Positions 1 through 9,223 are shown, numbered from the stretch's first letter. The stretch is DNA of 64,000 nt from VRUE01 sp963702955 (GCA_963702955.1 OY969774.1:2232001-2296000), one strand, 5' to 3'. Numbers and translations: made by a program. Notes: generated from the sequence alone by a model not told the origin.

Positions 1-2
1 TC

Positions 3-2744
3 GAAGGCGTCTCTTGCAGCTCGGCCACAGCCTGCACCGCCGTCGGTCGAGGCGAAGCGTCTGGGAAAGTCGTGCCGACGGCGGCGCGCTGGAACGGCAG
101 CGAATGGTCGCTGCAGGAAGTGCCCGTGCCCGCCGGGACGACCTACGGGGCCCTCTACAGCGTGTCCTGCCCGTCCGGCGGCGAATGCGTCGCAGTCGGA
201 ACCTACAAGAACCCCGAAGGCGTCTTCGTCGACTATTCGGCGCGCTGGAGCGGGGGGGCGTGGAGCACGCTGTTGACGCCAAATCCGTCGGCCGGCTATT
301 CGGAGAGCCTGCTCGAAGACGTCTCTTGTCCGCAAGCGGCTCTGTGCAAGGCCGTGGGTTGGTACAACCCCTCTGGCGGGGGCGCTGCGCAGAAGGTCAT
401 CATGGCCTGGAACGGCTCGGCCTGGAGTATCCAGTCCGCCGCGAAAAGCGAAGGCTATCTGAAGGGCATCAGCTGCACCTCGGGCGAATTCTGCCTCGCG
501 GTGGGCGGCTATGGGACTGTCGTGGAACGCTGGAACGGATCGAGTTGGTCCTCGGTGACGACGCCGACCTTGAGCGAAGCCGACGGCGGGTATCTCTCAG
601 CCGTCTCCTGCCCCACCGCCACCCAGTGCACGACCGTGGGCGGCGCGTTCAGCAAAATCGACGGTCTCTCCTACACCCTCGCCGAGGATTGGAACGGCAG
701 CTCTTGGGCCCTCAGCGCCACGCCCAGGGAAAGCGAACAGGCCTACAACGAACTGACCGGCGTGTCCTGCCGTGCCGCCTCGCGCTGCAGCGCGGTCGGG
801 GACTCTCTTGCCGGCGGCGACTGGGAACCGCTGATCGAGACGAGGCCCCTGGCGCCTGCCTATGAAGCGAGCTTCGGCTCCAAAGGCTCGGGCAACGGCC
901 AGTTCGAAAGCCCCTGGGGAATGGACGTCAACGTCAAGGGAAACGCCTGGGTCGCCGATCGCTACAACAACCGCATCGAGGAGTTCAACGAAAAAGGCGA
1001 ATATCTCTCCCAGATCGGCTCGACCGGCAGCGGCAAAGGCCAGCTCGTCGAACCGCTTGACGTAGCCGTGTCGGCCGCCGGGAATCTCTGGGTCACCGAC
1101 GGCGGCAACAACCGAATCGAGGAGTTCACCCCCCAGGGCGGCTTCATCGAGATGCTCGGCGGCGAAGTGAACAAGACGAAGACCGAAGAAGCCGGTTCCA
1201 CGGAAGCCGAACGGAACCTCTGTCCGGTCGATCCAGCCGACGTGTGCCAGAAAGGGACCCAAGGCGACACGCAGGGGCGTCTCTACGAACCATGGGGAAT
1301 CGACGAAGCTGCCGACGGCAACCTGTGGGTGGCGAACTCCCGCTATTCCGCCATCAAGGAGATCACCCCCGCCGGGGTGACGCTCAGGTCGGTCGGCAAA
1401 CACGGCGCGGGGAACGCCGAATTCTATGGGCCGCGCGGGCTCGAGATAGACGGCGCGGGCGATGTCTGGGTCGCCGACAGTCAAAACAATCGGGTTCAGG
1501 AGCTCTCCTCGACCGGCGCGTATCTGAGGCAGTTCGGCGGCAAAGGCTCCGGCGACGGCCAGTTCTCCGAACCACAGGCCATTGCGGTGACGCCGTCGGG
1601 AAGCCTGCTGGTTGCCGACAGGTTCAACGGACGCGTCGAGCAGTTTGAATTGAACGGGGAATTCGAGACCCAGCTCGGCACGGAAGGAAGCGGCACCGCG
1701 CAGCTGAAGGAACCACGGGGCCTCGCAGCTGGACCAGGCGGCTCGATCTACATCAGCGACACCTGGAACAACCGCGTCCAGAGGTGGTATGAGCCGGCGC
1801 CACCCACGGCGATATCCGAGCCGCCCACCGAAATCGGCGCCACCTCAGCGCGGCTTGCGGCCGACATCAACCCGGCCGGGCTGGCGACCGCCTACCACTT
1901 CGAATACGACACGACGAAATACGCAAACGGGGAAGCGCCGCACGGCACCCCGGTGCCGGCGAGCGACGTGGCGATCGGGGCGGGCAAGAGCCACGTCGAA
2001 GTGTCCCAGGAACTGAAAGGGCTGCAGGCTCACACTACGTATCACTATCGCGTGGTTGCCAGCAACTCCGAAGGCACGGTCTATGGCGAAGACAAGACGC
2101 TCTCGACGATAAGAGCCTCGGGCCCCGCCCTCCAACCCCCCGGCGGCGCCTTCCCGGCCTCCTTCTCGCCGGCCGGCGAACAGACGGTTCGCCTGCGCGG
2201 CGGCTCCTACCCGATCAACTGCGCCACCGAAGCGGGAGTCAAAGCCCTTGGCGGCGAAGGCCAGCTCGAAAGCGCCACCGCGGGCACCGCGACGCTTGTC
2301 CTGCACAACTGCAAGACGATCTTCGGTATCTCCTGCACCACCTCCGGGCAGGCCGAAGGAACGATCAAAGCCGAATCCCTGCCCTTCCGCCTGGTCTACC
2401 TCTCAGACGGCAAACCTGGCGTCCTGTTCGAACCCAATGCGAAAAGCGGCGCCCTCGCGACGGCCAGCTGTCCCTTCATCGGTCCAATCAAACTCAGCGG
2501 CAGCGGCGTGCTCGGCCGCATCACCCAGCCGGCGCTCGGCGAATCGTCCTCGACGCTGACCGTCAACTTGAATGCCCCCGAAACCGGCAAAGAAAAATAC
2601 GCCCAGGAATACGTCAAGACCGAAGCCGGCGCCGAATACGGCCTGACGGTGAGCGTCAACGGGGGCAAAGCCGAAGCGGCCGAGCTGGAAGCCGAACCGG
2701 TGGCGAGCTTTAGTGGGGGCAAAGCGGAACTGAGGGAAGGGTAG
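3..2744 (+). CDS. Secreted NHL-repeat protein, 5' end outside window
   Basis: The reading frame is open from base 3, so the true start lies upstream. About five N-terminal repeats of roughly 45 residues follow the pattern W-N-G-S-x-W ... VSC-x5-C-x-AVG, starting before base 70. Then come at least five NHL repeats (about bases 865-1790), each with a G-x-G-x-G-Q-F/L segment and an ending like VADRYNNRIEEF, expected to form a beta-propeller. A fibronectin-III-like module (about 1800-2110) and a Cys-containing C-terminal domain follow. Such mosaics are typical of extracellular or surface proteins of soil actinobacteria; the ligand is unknown. A GTG near base 72 is an internal codon, because the repeat pattern continues 5' of it. 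Confidence 0.85.
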   Translation, partial: EGVSCSSATACTAVGRGEASGKVVPTAARWNGSEWSLQEVPVPAGTTYGALYSVSCPSGGECVAVGTYKNPEGVFVDYSARWSGGAWSTLLTPNPSAGYSESLLEDVSCPQAALCKAVGWYNPSGGGAAQKVIMAWNGSAWSIQSAAKSEGYLKGISCTSGEFCLAVGGYGTVVERWNGSSWSSVTTPTLSEADGGYLSAVSCPTATQCTTVGGAFSKIDGLSYTLAEDWNGSSWALSATPRESEQAYNELTGVSCRAASRCSAVGDSLAGGDWEPLIETRPLAPAYEASFGSKGSGNGQFESPWGMDVNVKGNAWVADRYNNRIEEFNEKGEYLSQIGSTGSGKGQLVEPLDVAVSAAGNLWVTDGGNNRIEEFTPQGGFIEMLGGEVNKTKTEEAGSTEAERNLCPVDPADVCQKGTQGDTQGRLYEPWGIDEAADGNLWVANSRYSAIKEITPAGVTLRSVGKHGAGNAEFYGPRGLEIDGAGDVWVADSQNNRVQELSSTGAYLRQFGGKGSGDGQFSEPQAIAVTPSGSLLVADRFNGRVEQFELNGEFETQLGTEGSGTAQLKEPRGLAAGPGGSIYISDTWNNRVQRWYEPAPPTAISEPPTEIGATSARLAADINPAGLATAYHFEYDTTKYANGEAPHGTPVPASDVAIGAGKSHVEVSQELKGLQAHTTYHYRVVASNSEGTVYGEDKTLSTIRASGPALQPPGGAFPASFSPAGEQTVRLRGGSYPINCATEAGVKALGGEGQLESATAGTATLVLHNCKTIFGISCTTSGQAEGTIKAESLPFRLVYLSDGKPGVLFEPNAKSGALATASCPFIGPIKLSGSGVLGRITQPALGESSSTLTVNLNAPETGKEKYAQEYVKTEAGAEYGLTVSVNGGKAEAAELEAEPVASFSGGKAELREG

Positions 2745-2845
2745 GCGCTTGCGCGTCAAAGGCGCGACCGCATCACCCGCGCGACAGTGCCACCGTCTCC
2801 AATCGGGATCGCGAGAGAACATGTCATCATAGGTGCGAGAGGCCG

Positions 2846-3934
2846 ATGCTTGGGGCAGGGGGCACCCGATTCGCGATGCTCGCCGTCGTCGCGGCGGCGC
2901 TCGCCTCTGTGCTCGCGCTGCCAGCCGCCGCCGCGGCTGCCCTCGCCTTCCCGGTCGCGGCCTCCGCGGCCCCGGTTCCCTTCACCGTCGCCTACCCCGG
3001 CAGCGGCGAAGGCGAAGTCTGGTGCAAGGTCACCGAACCCGGCGAAGAACCGCTCAAAGAAGAAATCTGCGACGGGCCCTGGCCCGCCAACACGAGGATC
3101 GCCTTCGAAAAGCCCCAGCCCGAAGCCGGCTCCGAATTCAAGGGCTACGAAGGCACCGGCTCGGCCGCGGGCTGCGCGAAGGCCTGCTCGTTCAAGCTCA
3201 CCGAACCCTCCTCGGTCGCCGTGCGCTTCGAGCTGATCGTCCGCACCCTTTCGATCGGCTACTCGGGCGACGGTCTGGGCGAAGTCGAAGTCGTGGCCGA
3301 ATGCGAAACATTCGAATGCGAAATCGCCGAAAGCGCCTACCCCGGCGGCGTCGAATACACATACGCCAAGGGCGCCGAGCTGACCCTGGCGCCGCAGATC
3401 TGGCCGGGCTTTGAATTCTTCGCCGGCTTTCAGGACGCCGAGGGCTCCGCCGCCCCCTGCATGGGGCAGAGGGCCGAATGCTCCTTCGCCCTCGAAACGG
3501 ACTCCTCGCTGGACGCGCTGTTCGAACGGATCGAGCTCACCGTCGAAAAGCGGGGCACGGGCCAGGGCACGGTCTCCAGCGAAGGCGGGGAGATCGCCTG
3601 CGGCGCAACCTGCACGGCGCCCTTCGAAGAAGGCGAAGAAGTCCTCCTCACCGCCGCCCCCGCCCCCGGCTCCGCCTTCGCCGGCTGGAGCGGCTGTGCG
3701 AGCGCCCCGGCGTCCGGGGAGTGCGCGATCACGATCGGGCCCGAAAGCGCCGCCCTCGCCGCGACCTTCGACGTCGACCCGACGCCGACGTCCATCACGC
3801 CCCCGACTCCAACGCCGACGCCGCCCCCGACGCCCGAACCCGAACCCGAAAGGGCGGGTACGGCAACTGCCGCCGGCTCGGCCTCCGTCAGCGGCGGCAA
3901 GGCCGCGCTGAAGATCGCCTGCACCGGCGGTTGA
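2846..3934 (+). pseudogene. Secreted InlB-type repeat protein, 5' fragment cut by IS21-like insertion
   Basis: Starts at ATG after a GAGAGG ribosome site and encodes an Ala-rich signal peptide (about residues 1-42). Two Cys-containing beta-repeat regions follow, the second ending in GSAFAGWSGC, as in divergent InlB/bacterial repeat domains. A Pro/Thr/Glu linker (about residues 311-334) comes next, then the start of a C-terminal domain. The frame stops at a TGA two bases inside the insertion element. Removing both element copies and one GGCGGT duplication joins codon 362 (base 3931) exactly in frame to base 9224, restoring a 442-residue protein. The truncated product might still be made and secreted, but lacks its last 80 residues. 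Confidence 0.85.
3926..3931 (+). repeat. Target-site duplication, left copy (GGCGGT)
   Basis: GGCGGT directly precedes the left terminus of the first element copy and recurs at 9218-9223 directly after the right terminus of the second. Six bases is within the 4-8 bp range known for IS21-family elements. The duplication brackets the tandem pair as one unit. Confidence 0.9.
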
Positions 3935-4030
3935 CGGCGGCCATGAAATTCTCCCCATAGGCGGCCGTCGAACTTCCCCACTGGCGGACGCCAAAGCTCC
4001 CCGGTGGTGGCCATCGGATCTCCCCACTCC
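3932..4030 (+). repeat. IS left end: four tandem transposase-binding-type repeats
   Basis: Units begin at 3938, 3962, 3985 and 4008 (spacing 24, 23, 23). Each has a CGGCC-like box followed about 12 bases later by CTCCCC or TTCCCC. They are inverted with respect to the right-end units. In IS21 such internal repeats bind the IstA transposase. The same array recurs at 6576-6674 in copy 2. Confidence 0.8.
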
Positions 4031-4120
4031 CAACTGACCACAGCCGGCCCAAGCGGCCGGTACCGACCGCCCACCTCGTTAGGGCTGGCCTGTTCGGCAG
4101 GCAAGCGAGGAGGGGTCGGG

Positions 4121-5614
4121 TTGAAGAAAGCGGAGGAAGTGATGGAGATCCTTGAGGCATTTGACTTGGTCGGCTCGCTGCGAAAAGCAGCCGAGCTGGC
4201 CGGCTGCGACCACAAAACGGTCGCCCACTACGTCCAAGAGCGCGAAGAAGGCGGCGGGGATTGGCGCCGCAAGCAGCGCCCCCGCCCGCGCAGCGGCGAG
4301 CACGAGGCGAAGATCGCCGAGCTCGTCGAGCGCTCCAAGGGCAAGGTGCGAGCCGACAAGGTGCACGAGCGGCTGGTGGCGATGGGCTACCGGGGCTCGG
4401 AGCGCACCACGCGGCGCGTGGTCGCCCGCGCCAAGGAGGCCTATGGCGCCGGGCAGCTGCGCGTCACCCGCCCCTGGGTCCCCGAGCCGGGCCTGTGGCT
4501 GCAGTGGGACTACGGCGAGGGGCCGAAGATCGACGGCAGGCCGACCTCGCTGTTCTGCGCCTGGCTCGCCTGGTCGCGCTTCAGGGTCGTGCTGCCTCTG
4601 GTCGACCGCACCCTGCCGAGCGTGGTGATGGCGCTGGACCGCACCCTGCGCGCCGTCGGCGGCTGCCCGACCTACGCCCTCACCGACAACGAGAAGACCG
4701 TCACCACCGACCACGTCTGCGGGATCGCGGTGCGCAACCCGCAGATCGTCGCCGCCTCGCGCCACTACGGGCTGAGCGTCGCTACCTGCGTGCCCGCCGA
4801 TCCAGAGACGAAGGGAGGTTCGGAGGCGACTGTGAAGATCGCCAAGGCCGACATCGTCCCCACCGACCACAACCTGCGGCCCGGCTACGCGAGCTTCGCC
4901 GAGCTGGAGGAAGCCTGCGAGGCCTTCTGCGAGCGGGTCAACGCCCGCGAGCACCGCGTCACCGGCCGCGCGCCGGTCGAGATGCTCCGCGAGGAGCGGC
5001 AGCGCCTGCACCCGCTTCCCGACTCGCCCCACACGCTGTGCTTCGGGGAGACGCGCAAGGTCTCCCGCGAGGCGACGATCTCGGTCGGCCGCGCGATCTA
5101 CTCGGTGCCCCACGAGCTGGTCGGCGAGCGCGTCTGGGCGCGGGCCACCGAGGAGCAGCTGATCGTCGTGCACGCCGACGGCGCCCGCGGCCCGCGCGAG
5201 GTCGCCCGCCACCTGCTGACGACGCCCGGCTCGCCGCGGATCTCCGATTCCCACTACCCGCCCCGTCCGCCCGGCGCCCTGGCGCGCCGCCCGCGCGCCG
5301 GGGGCGCCGAGGAGGCGGCCTTCTTGGCGATCGGCCCGGGCGCGGCCAAGTGGCTGACCCGCGCCGCGGCGGCCGGGGCTCGCCGGCTGCGCCGCAAGAT
5401 GGCCGAGGCGGTGGACCTGGCGAAGATGCACGGCGCCGGAGAGGTTGACTCCGCGCTCGAGGCAGCGGCCGATGCCAAGCGCTTTGACGACGGCGACCTC
5501 GCCTCGATCCTCGCCCACCGCGAAGGCGGCGAGGTGATCGAGTTCCCGCCTCGCCACTCCGAGGCCGCCACGTTGCAGAGCTCGACCGCCGCCTGGGAGG
5601 GATTCGGACGATGA
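4121..5614 (+). CDS. istA: IS21 transposase IstA, copy 1
   Basis: DDE transposase that cleaves and joins the element ends, working with the ATPase IstB. The start is TTG at 4121, six bases after the strong ribosome site GAGGAGGGG; no other start has such a site. A helix-turn-helix lies at residues 17-38 (LRKAAELAGCDHKTVAHYV). The catalytic core shows D130 (LQWDYGEG), D189 (ALTDNEKT) and E235 (KGGSEAT), so the catalytic triad is intact. The 497-residue length is normal. It overlaps istB by ATGA. Asp162 in this copy is Asn in copy 2; it is not a catalytic residue. Confidence 0.93.
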   Translation: MKKAEEVMEILEAFDLVGSLRKAAELAGCDHKTVAHYVQEREEGGGDWRRKQRPRPRSGEHEAKIAELVERSKGKVRADKVHERLVAMGYRGSERTTRRVVARAKEAYGAGQLRVTRPWVPEPGLWLQWDYGEGPKIDGRPTSLFCAWLAWSRFRVVLPLVDRTLPSVVMALDRTLRAVGGCPTYALTDNEKTVTTDHVCGIAVRNPQIVAASRHYGLSVATCVPADPETKGGSEATVKIAKADIVPTDHNLRPGYASFAELEEACEAFCERVNAREHRVTGRAPVEMLREERQRLHPLPDSPHTLCFGETRKVSREATISVGRAIYSVPHELVGERVWARATEEQLIVVHADGARGPREVARHLLTTPGSPRISDSHYPPRPPGALARRPRAGGAEEAAFLAIGPGAAKWLTRAAAAGARRLRRKMAEAVDLAKMHGAGEVDSALEAAADAKRFDDGDLASILAHREGGEVIEFPPRHSEAATLQSSTAAWEGFGR

Positions 5615-6396
5615 TGGCCGTCAAGGCGCCTGAGCCGCCGCCGATCGACGATCGCCTGCAGGAGATGCTGCGCACCCTGCGCATGCCCCACATCCGCAAG
5701 GTGGCGCCGGAGGTACTCGCCACCGCCGCCTCCCAGCGCTGGGAGCCCTCAGAGGTGCTGCGGGCATTGCTGGAGGTCGAGGTCAAGGGCCGCGCCGAGG
5801 CGGCGATCGGGATCCGCCGCCGCCGCTCGGGGCTGCCCGCCGGCAAGACGTTCGATGCCTGGGAAGGGGACGTCTCCTCGATCCCCGCGGCGACCCAGCA
5901 GGCGCTGCGCACCCTGGAGTGGATGCAGCGCGGGGAGAACGTCTGCCTCTGCGGCCCGAGCGGCACCGGCAAGAGCCACTTCGCCGAGGCGCTCGGGCAC
6001 CTGGCGATCGACAAGGGCAAAGCCGTCGCCTGGCACACGCTGGAGAGCCTCGAGGCGCTTTTGCGCGGCCACCGCGCTGACGGCTCGGTGACCAAGGCGA
6101 TCGCCAAGCTGATCAAAGCCGATCTGGTGCTGATCGACGACGTCGGCATGATGCCGGTCTCCCCCGAGGCCGCCGAGGCGCTCTTCCGCGTCGTCGACGC
6201 CGCCTATGAGAAGCGCTCGCTGGCGATCACCTCCAACATCCACCCCTCGGGCTTCGACGAGCTGATGCCGCAGACGCTCGCCACGGCGACCGTTGACCGC
6301 CTGCTCCATCACGCGCACGTGATCGTCACCGAGGGATCGGAGAGCTACCGGCTCACCCAGGCGACCGAGGGCAAGGGGGTGGTGCCGCTGGGCTGA
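5611..6396 (+). CDS. istB: IS21 helper ATPase IstB, copy 1
   Basis: DnaA/AAA+-type ATPase that assembles on target DNA and activates IstA. Walker A is GPSGTGKS at residues 115-122; Walker B is LVLIDDVG with D174-D175. A basic N-terminal region (residues 15-75) precedes the ATPase core. The 261-residue length matches the family. The start codon overlaps the istA stop (ATGATG), implying translational coupling. Confidence 0.94.
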   Translation: MMAVKAPEPPPIDDRLQEMLRTLRMPHIRKVAPEVLATAASQRWEPSEVLRALLEVEVKGRAEAAIGIRRRRSGLPAGKTFDAWEGDVSSIPAATQQALRTLEWMQRGENVCLCGPSGTGKSHFAEALGHLAIDKGKAVAWHTLESLEALLRGHRADGSVTKAIAKLIKADLVLIDDVGMMPVSPEAAEALFRVVDAAYEKRSLAITSNIHPSGFDELMPQTLATATVDRLLHHAHVIVTEGSESYRLTQATEGKGVVPLG

Positions 6397-6414
6397 TGCG
6401 CGCGAGTCCGCGCC

Positions 6415-6459
6415 CGACTCAGCTTCGCTACGGCCTACGGCCTTCGCTTCGCTGAGTCG
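6415..6459 (+). terminator. Stem-loop after istB, copy 1
   Basis: CGACTCAGC (6415-6423) pairs perfectly with GCTGAGTCG (6451-6459) around an internal GGCC-TAC-GGCC hairpin. There is no T-run, so it may only weakly terminate or shield istAB transcription. An identical structure is at 9059-9103. Confidence 0.5.
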
Positions 6460-6477
6460 GTCACCGAGGGCTCAAGC

Positions 6478-6573
6478 GTGGGGAGAACCGATGGCCGCCG
6501 GTGGGGAGAAGTCGTGGCCGCGAGTGGGGAGGTTGGATGGCCGCCCTTGGGGAATTCTCGATGGCCGTTGACA
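6478..6573 (+). repeat. IS right end: four tandem repeats, copy 1
   Basis: Units begin at 6478, 6501, 6524 and 6547, with an exact 23-base period. Each has G/TTGGGGA followed by TGGCCG, the inverse of the left-end units. The array ends in TTGACA at 6568-6573. The same array closes copy 2 at 9122-9217. Confidence 0.8.
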
Positions 6574-6596
6574 GGTGACGGCGGCCATGAAATTCT
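6568..6596 (+). promoter_or_regulatory. Hybrid junction promoter across the tandem IS copies
   Basis: The right end of copy 1 finishes with a consensus -35 hexamer TTGACA (6568-6573). Two bases (GG) separate it from copy 2, whose left end supplies AATTCT at 6591-6596 after a 17-base spacer, a weak -10 (three of six consensus bases). IS21 is known to form such junction promoters in head-to-tail dimers with 2-3 bp spacing, driving strong istAB expression. Activity here is inferred. Confidence 0.55.
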
Positions 6597-6764
6597 CCCC
6601 ATAGGCGGCCGTCGAACTTCCCCACTGGCGGACGCCAAAGCTCCCCGGTGGTGGCCATCGGATCTCCCCACTCCCAACTGACCACAGCCGGCCCAAGCGG
6701 CCGGTACCGACCGCCCACCTCGTTAGGGCTGGCCTGTTCGGCAGGCAAGCGAGGAGGGGTCGGG

Positions 6765-8258
6765 TTGAAGAAAGCGGAGGAAGTGATGGAGATCCTTGAG
6801 GCATTTGACTTGGTCGGCTCGCTGCGAAAAGCAGCCGAGCTGGCCGGCTGCGACCACAAAACGGTCGCCCACTACGTCCAAGAGCGCGAAGAAGGCGGCG
6901 GGGATTGGCGCCGCAAGCAGCGCCCCCGCCCGCGCAGCGGCGAGCACGAGGCGAAGATCGCCGAGCTCGTCGAGCGCTCCAAGGGCAAGGTGCGAGCCGA
7001 CAAGGTGCACGAGCGGCTGGTGGCGATGGGCTACCGGGGCTCGGAGCGCACCACGCGGCGCGTGGTCGCCCGCGCCAAGGAGGCCTATGGCGCCGGGCAG
7101 CTGCGCGTCACCCGCCCCTGGGTCCCCGAGCCGGGCCTGTGGCTGCAGTGGGACTACGGCGAGGGGCCGAAGATCGACGGCAGGCCGACCTCGCTGTTCT
7201 GCGCCTGGCTCGCCTGGTCGCGCTTCAGGGTCGTGCTGCCTCTGGTCAACCGCACCCTGCCGAGCGTGGTGATGGCGCTGGACCGCACCCTGCGCGCCGT
7301 CGGCGGCTGCCCGACCTACGCCCTCACCGACAACGAGAAGACCGTCACCACCGACCACGTCTGCGGGATCGCGGTGCGCAACCCGCAGATCGTCGCCGCC
7401 TCGCGCCACTACGGGCTGAGCGTCGCTACCTGCGTGCCCGCCGATCCAGAGACGAAGGGAGGTTCGGAGGCGACTGTGAAGATCGCCAAGGCCGACATCG
7501 TCCCCACCGACCACAACCTGCGGCCCGGCTACGCGAGCTTCGCCGAGCTGGAGGAAGCCTGCGAGGCCTTCTGCGAGCGGGTCAACGCCCGCGAGCACCG
7601 CGTCACCGGCCGCGCGCCGGTCGAGATGCTCCGCGAGGAGCGGCAGCGCCTGCACCCGCTTCCCGACTCGCCCCACACGCTGTGCTTCGGGGAGACGCGC
7701 AAGGTCTCCCGCGAGGCGACGATCTCGGTCGGCCGCGCGATCTACTCGGTGCCCCACGAGCTGGTCGGCGAGCGCGTCTGGGCGCGGGCCACCGAGGAGC
7801 AGCTGATCGTCGTGCACGCCGACGGCGCCCGCGGCCCGCGCGAGGTCGCCCGCCACCTGCTGACGACGCCCGGCTCGCCGCGGATCTCCGATTCCCACTA
7901 CCCGCCCCGTCCGCCCGGCGCCCTGGCGCGCCGCCCGCGCGCCGGGGGCGCCGAGGAGGCGGCCTTCTTGGCGATCGGCCCGGGCGCGGCCAAGTGGCTG
8001 ACCCGCGCCGCGGCGGCCGGGGCTCGCCGGCTGCGCCGCAAGATGGCCGAGGCGGTGGACCTGGCGAAGATGCACGGCGCCGGAGAGGTCGACTCCGCGC
8101 TCGAGGCAGCGGCCGATGCCAAGCGCTTTGACGACGGCGACCTCGCCTCGATCCTCGCCCACCGCGAAGGCGGCGAGGTGATCGAGTTCCCGCCTCGCCA
8201 CTCCGAGGCCGCCACGTTGCAGAGCTCGACCGCCGCCTGGGAGGGATTCGGACGATGA
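6765..8258 (+). CDS. istA: IS21 transposase IstA, copy 2
   Basis: Same TTG start, ribosome site, helix-turn-helix and D130/D189/E235 triad as copy 1. One substitution distinguishes it: Asn at residue 162 (base 7248) where copy 1 has Asp. This position lies between the first two catalytic aspartates, so both copies are predicted intact. Transcription could come from the junction promoter formed with the upstream copy. Confidence 0.93.
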   Translation: MKKAEEVMEILEAFDLVGSLRKAAELAGCDHKTVAHYVQEREEGGGDWRRKQRPRPRSGEHEAKIAELVERSKGKVRADKVHERLVAMGYRGSERTTRRVVARAKEAYGAGQLRVTRPWVPEPGLWLQWDYGEGPKIDGRPTSLFCAWLAWSRFRVVLPLVNRTLPSVVMALDRTLRAVGGCPTYALTDNEKTVTTDHVCGIAVRNPQIVAASRHYGLSVATCVPADPETKGGSEATVKIAKADIVPTDHNLRPGYASFAELEEACEAFCERVNAREHRVTGRAPVEMLREERQRLHPLPDSPHTLCFGETRKVSREATISVGRAIYSVPHELVGERVWARATEEQLIVVHADGARGPREVARHLLTTPGSPRISDSHYPPRPPGALARRPRAGGAEEAAFLAIGPGAAKWLTRAAAAGARRLRRKMAEAVDLAKMHGAGEVDSALEAAADAKRFDDGDLASILAHREGGEVIEFPPRHSEAATLQSSTAAWEGFGR

Positions 8259-9040
8259 TGGCCGTCAAGGCGCCTGAGCCGCCGCCGATCGACGATCGCC
8301 TGCAGGAGATGCTGCGCACCCTGCGCATGCCCCACATCCGCAAGGTGGCGCCGGAGGTACTCGCCACCGCCGCCTCCCAGCGCTGGGAGCCCTCAGAGGT
8401 GCTGCGGGCATTGCTGGAGGTCGAGGTCAAGGGCCGCGCCGAGGCGGCGATCGGGATCCGCCGCCGCCGCTCGGGGCTGCCCGCCGGCAAGACGTTCGAT
8501 GCCTGGGAAGGGGACGTCTCCTCGATCCCCGCGGCGACCCAGCAGGCGCTGCGCACCCTGGAGTGGATGCAGCGCGGGGAGAACGTCTGCCTCTGCGGCC
8601 CGAGCGGCACCGGCAAGAGCCACTTCGCCGAGGCGCTCGGGCACCTGGCGATCGACAAGGGCAAAGCCGTCGCCTGGCACACGCTGGAGAGCCTCGAGGC
8701 GCTTTTGCGCGGCCACCGCGCTGACGGCTCGGTGACCAAGGCGATCGCCAAGCTGATCAAAGCCGATCTGGTGCTGATCGACGACGTCGGCATGATGCCG
8801 GTCTCCCCCGAGGCCGCCGAGGCGCTCTTCCGCGTCGTCGACGCCGCCTATGAGAAGCGCTCGCTGGCGATCACCTCCAACATCCACCCCTCGGGCTTCG
8901 ACGAGCTGATGCCGCAGACGCTCGCCACGGCGACCGTTGACCGCCTGCTCCATCACGCGCACGTGATCGTCACCGAGGGATCGGAGAGCTACCGGCTCAC
9001 CCAGGCGACCGAGGGCAAGGGGGTGGTGCCGCTGGGCTGA
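8255..9040 (+). CDS. istB: IS21 helper ATPase IstB, copy 2
   Basis: Identical in protein sequence to the first IstB, including Walker A (residues 115-122) and Walker B (D174-D175), and likewise coupled to istA through an ATGA overlap. It would act with either transposase copy. Confidence 0.94.
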   Translation: MMAVKAPEPPPIDDRLQEMLRTLRMPHIRKVAPEVLATAASQRWEPSEVLRALLEVEVKGRAEAAIGIRRRRSGLPAGKTFDAWEGDVSSIPAATQQALRTLEWMQRGENVCLCGPSGTGKSHFAEALGHLAIDKGKAVAWHTLESLEALLRGHRADGSVTKAIAKLIKADLVLIDDVGMMPVSPEAAEALFRVVDAAYEKRSLAITSNIHPSGFDELMPQTLATATVDRLLHHAHVIVTEGSESYRLTQATEGKGVVPLG

Positions 9041-9058
9041 TGCGCGCGAGTCCGCGCC

Positions 9059-9103
9059 CGACTCAGCTTCGCTACGGCCTACGGCCTTCGCTTCGCTGAG
9101 TCG
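9059..9103 (+). terminator. Stem-loop after istB, copy 2
   Basis: Same CGACTCAGC / GCTGAGTCG hairpin as at 6415-6459, located between istB and the right-end repeats of copy 2. Confidence 0.5.
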
Positions 9104-9217
9104 GTCACCGAGGGCTCAAGCGTGGGGAGAACCGATGGCCGCCGGTGGGGAGAAGTCGTGGCCGCGAGTGGGGAGGTTGGATGGCCGCCCTTGGGGAATT
9201 CTCGATGGCCGTTGACA

Positions 9218-9223
9218 GGCGGT
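9218..9223 (+). repeat. Target-site duplication, right copy (GGCGGT)
   Basis: Matches 3926-3931 exactly. It lies directly after the right terminus of the second element copy and restores the host reading frame when one copy is kept. Confidence 0.9.

Larger units (their letters stand above)
3932..6573 (+). mobile_element. IS21-family insertion sequence, copy 1
   Basis: This 2642-bp element carries istA and istB in the canonical overlapping arrangement. Left end TGACGGCGGCCAT and right end (reverse complement) TGTCAACGGCCAT form imperfect terminal inverted repeats starting with TG. Each end carries four copies of a roughly 23-bp unit with CGGCC and GGGGA boxes, inverted between ends, like the multiple IstA-binding sites of IS21. 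It is separated from copy 2 by only two bases. The copies differ at 4604 (G versus A at 7248) and 5446 (T versus C at 8090). Confidence 0.95.
6576..9217 (+). mobile_element. IS21-family insertion sequence, copy 2
   Basis: A second 2642-bp copy, head-to-tail with copy 1 and starting at TGACGG two bases after the first ends. It carries a complete istA and istB. Its right terminus ...TTGACA is followed directly by the right target duplication GGCGGT. Near identity with copy 1 implies very recent duplication or conversion. Confidence 0.95.

Noticed and set aside
597..1484. Long minus-strand open frame opposite the NHL-repeat gene
   Set aside because: It mirrors the repeats of the plus-strand gene and has no recognisable domain or ribosome site; a shadow of high-GC coding DNA.
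2756..4033. 425-codon minus-strand frame opposite the interrupted secreted protein
   Set aside because: Gly/Arg/Ala low complexity, antisense to a gene with a clear signal peptide, and it crosses the IS boundary.
3932..9217. Possibility of a CRISPR array or satellite repeat from the regularly spaced 23-bp units
   Set aside because: Units occur four per IS end, are inverted between ends, and have no unique spacers; they are transposase-binding repeats.
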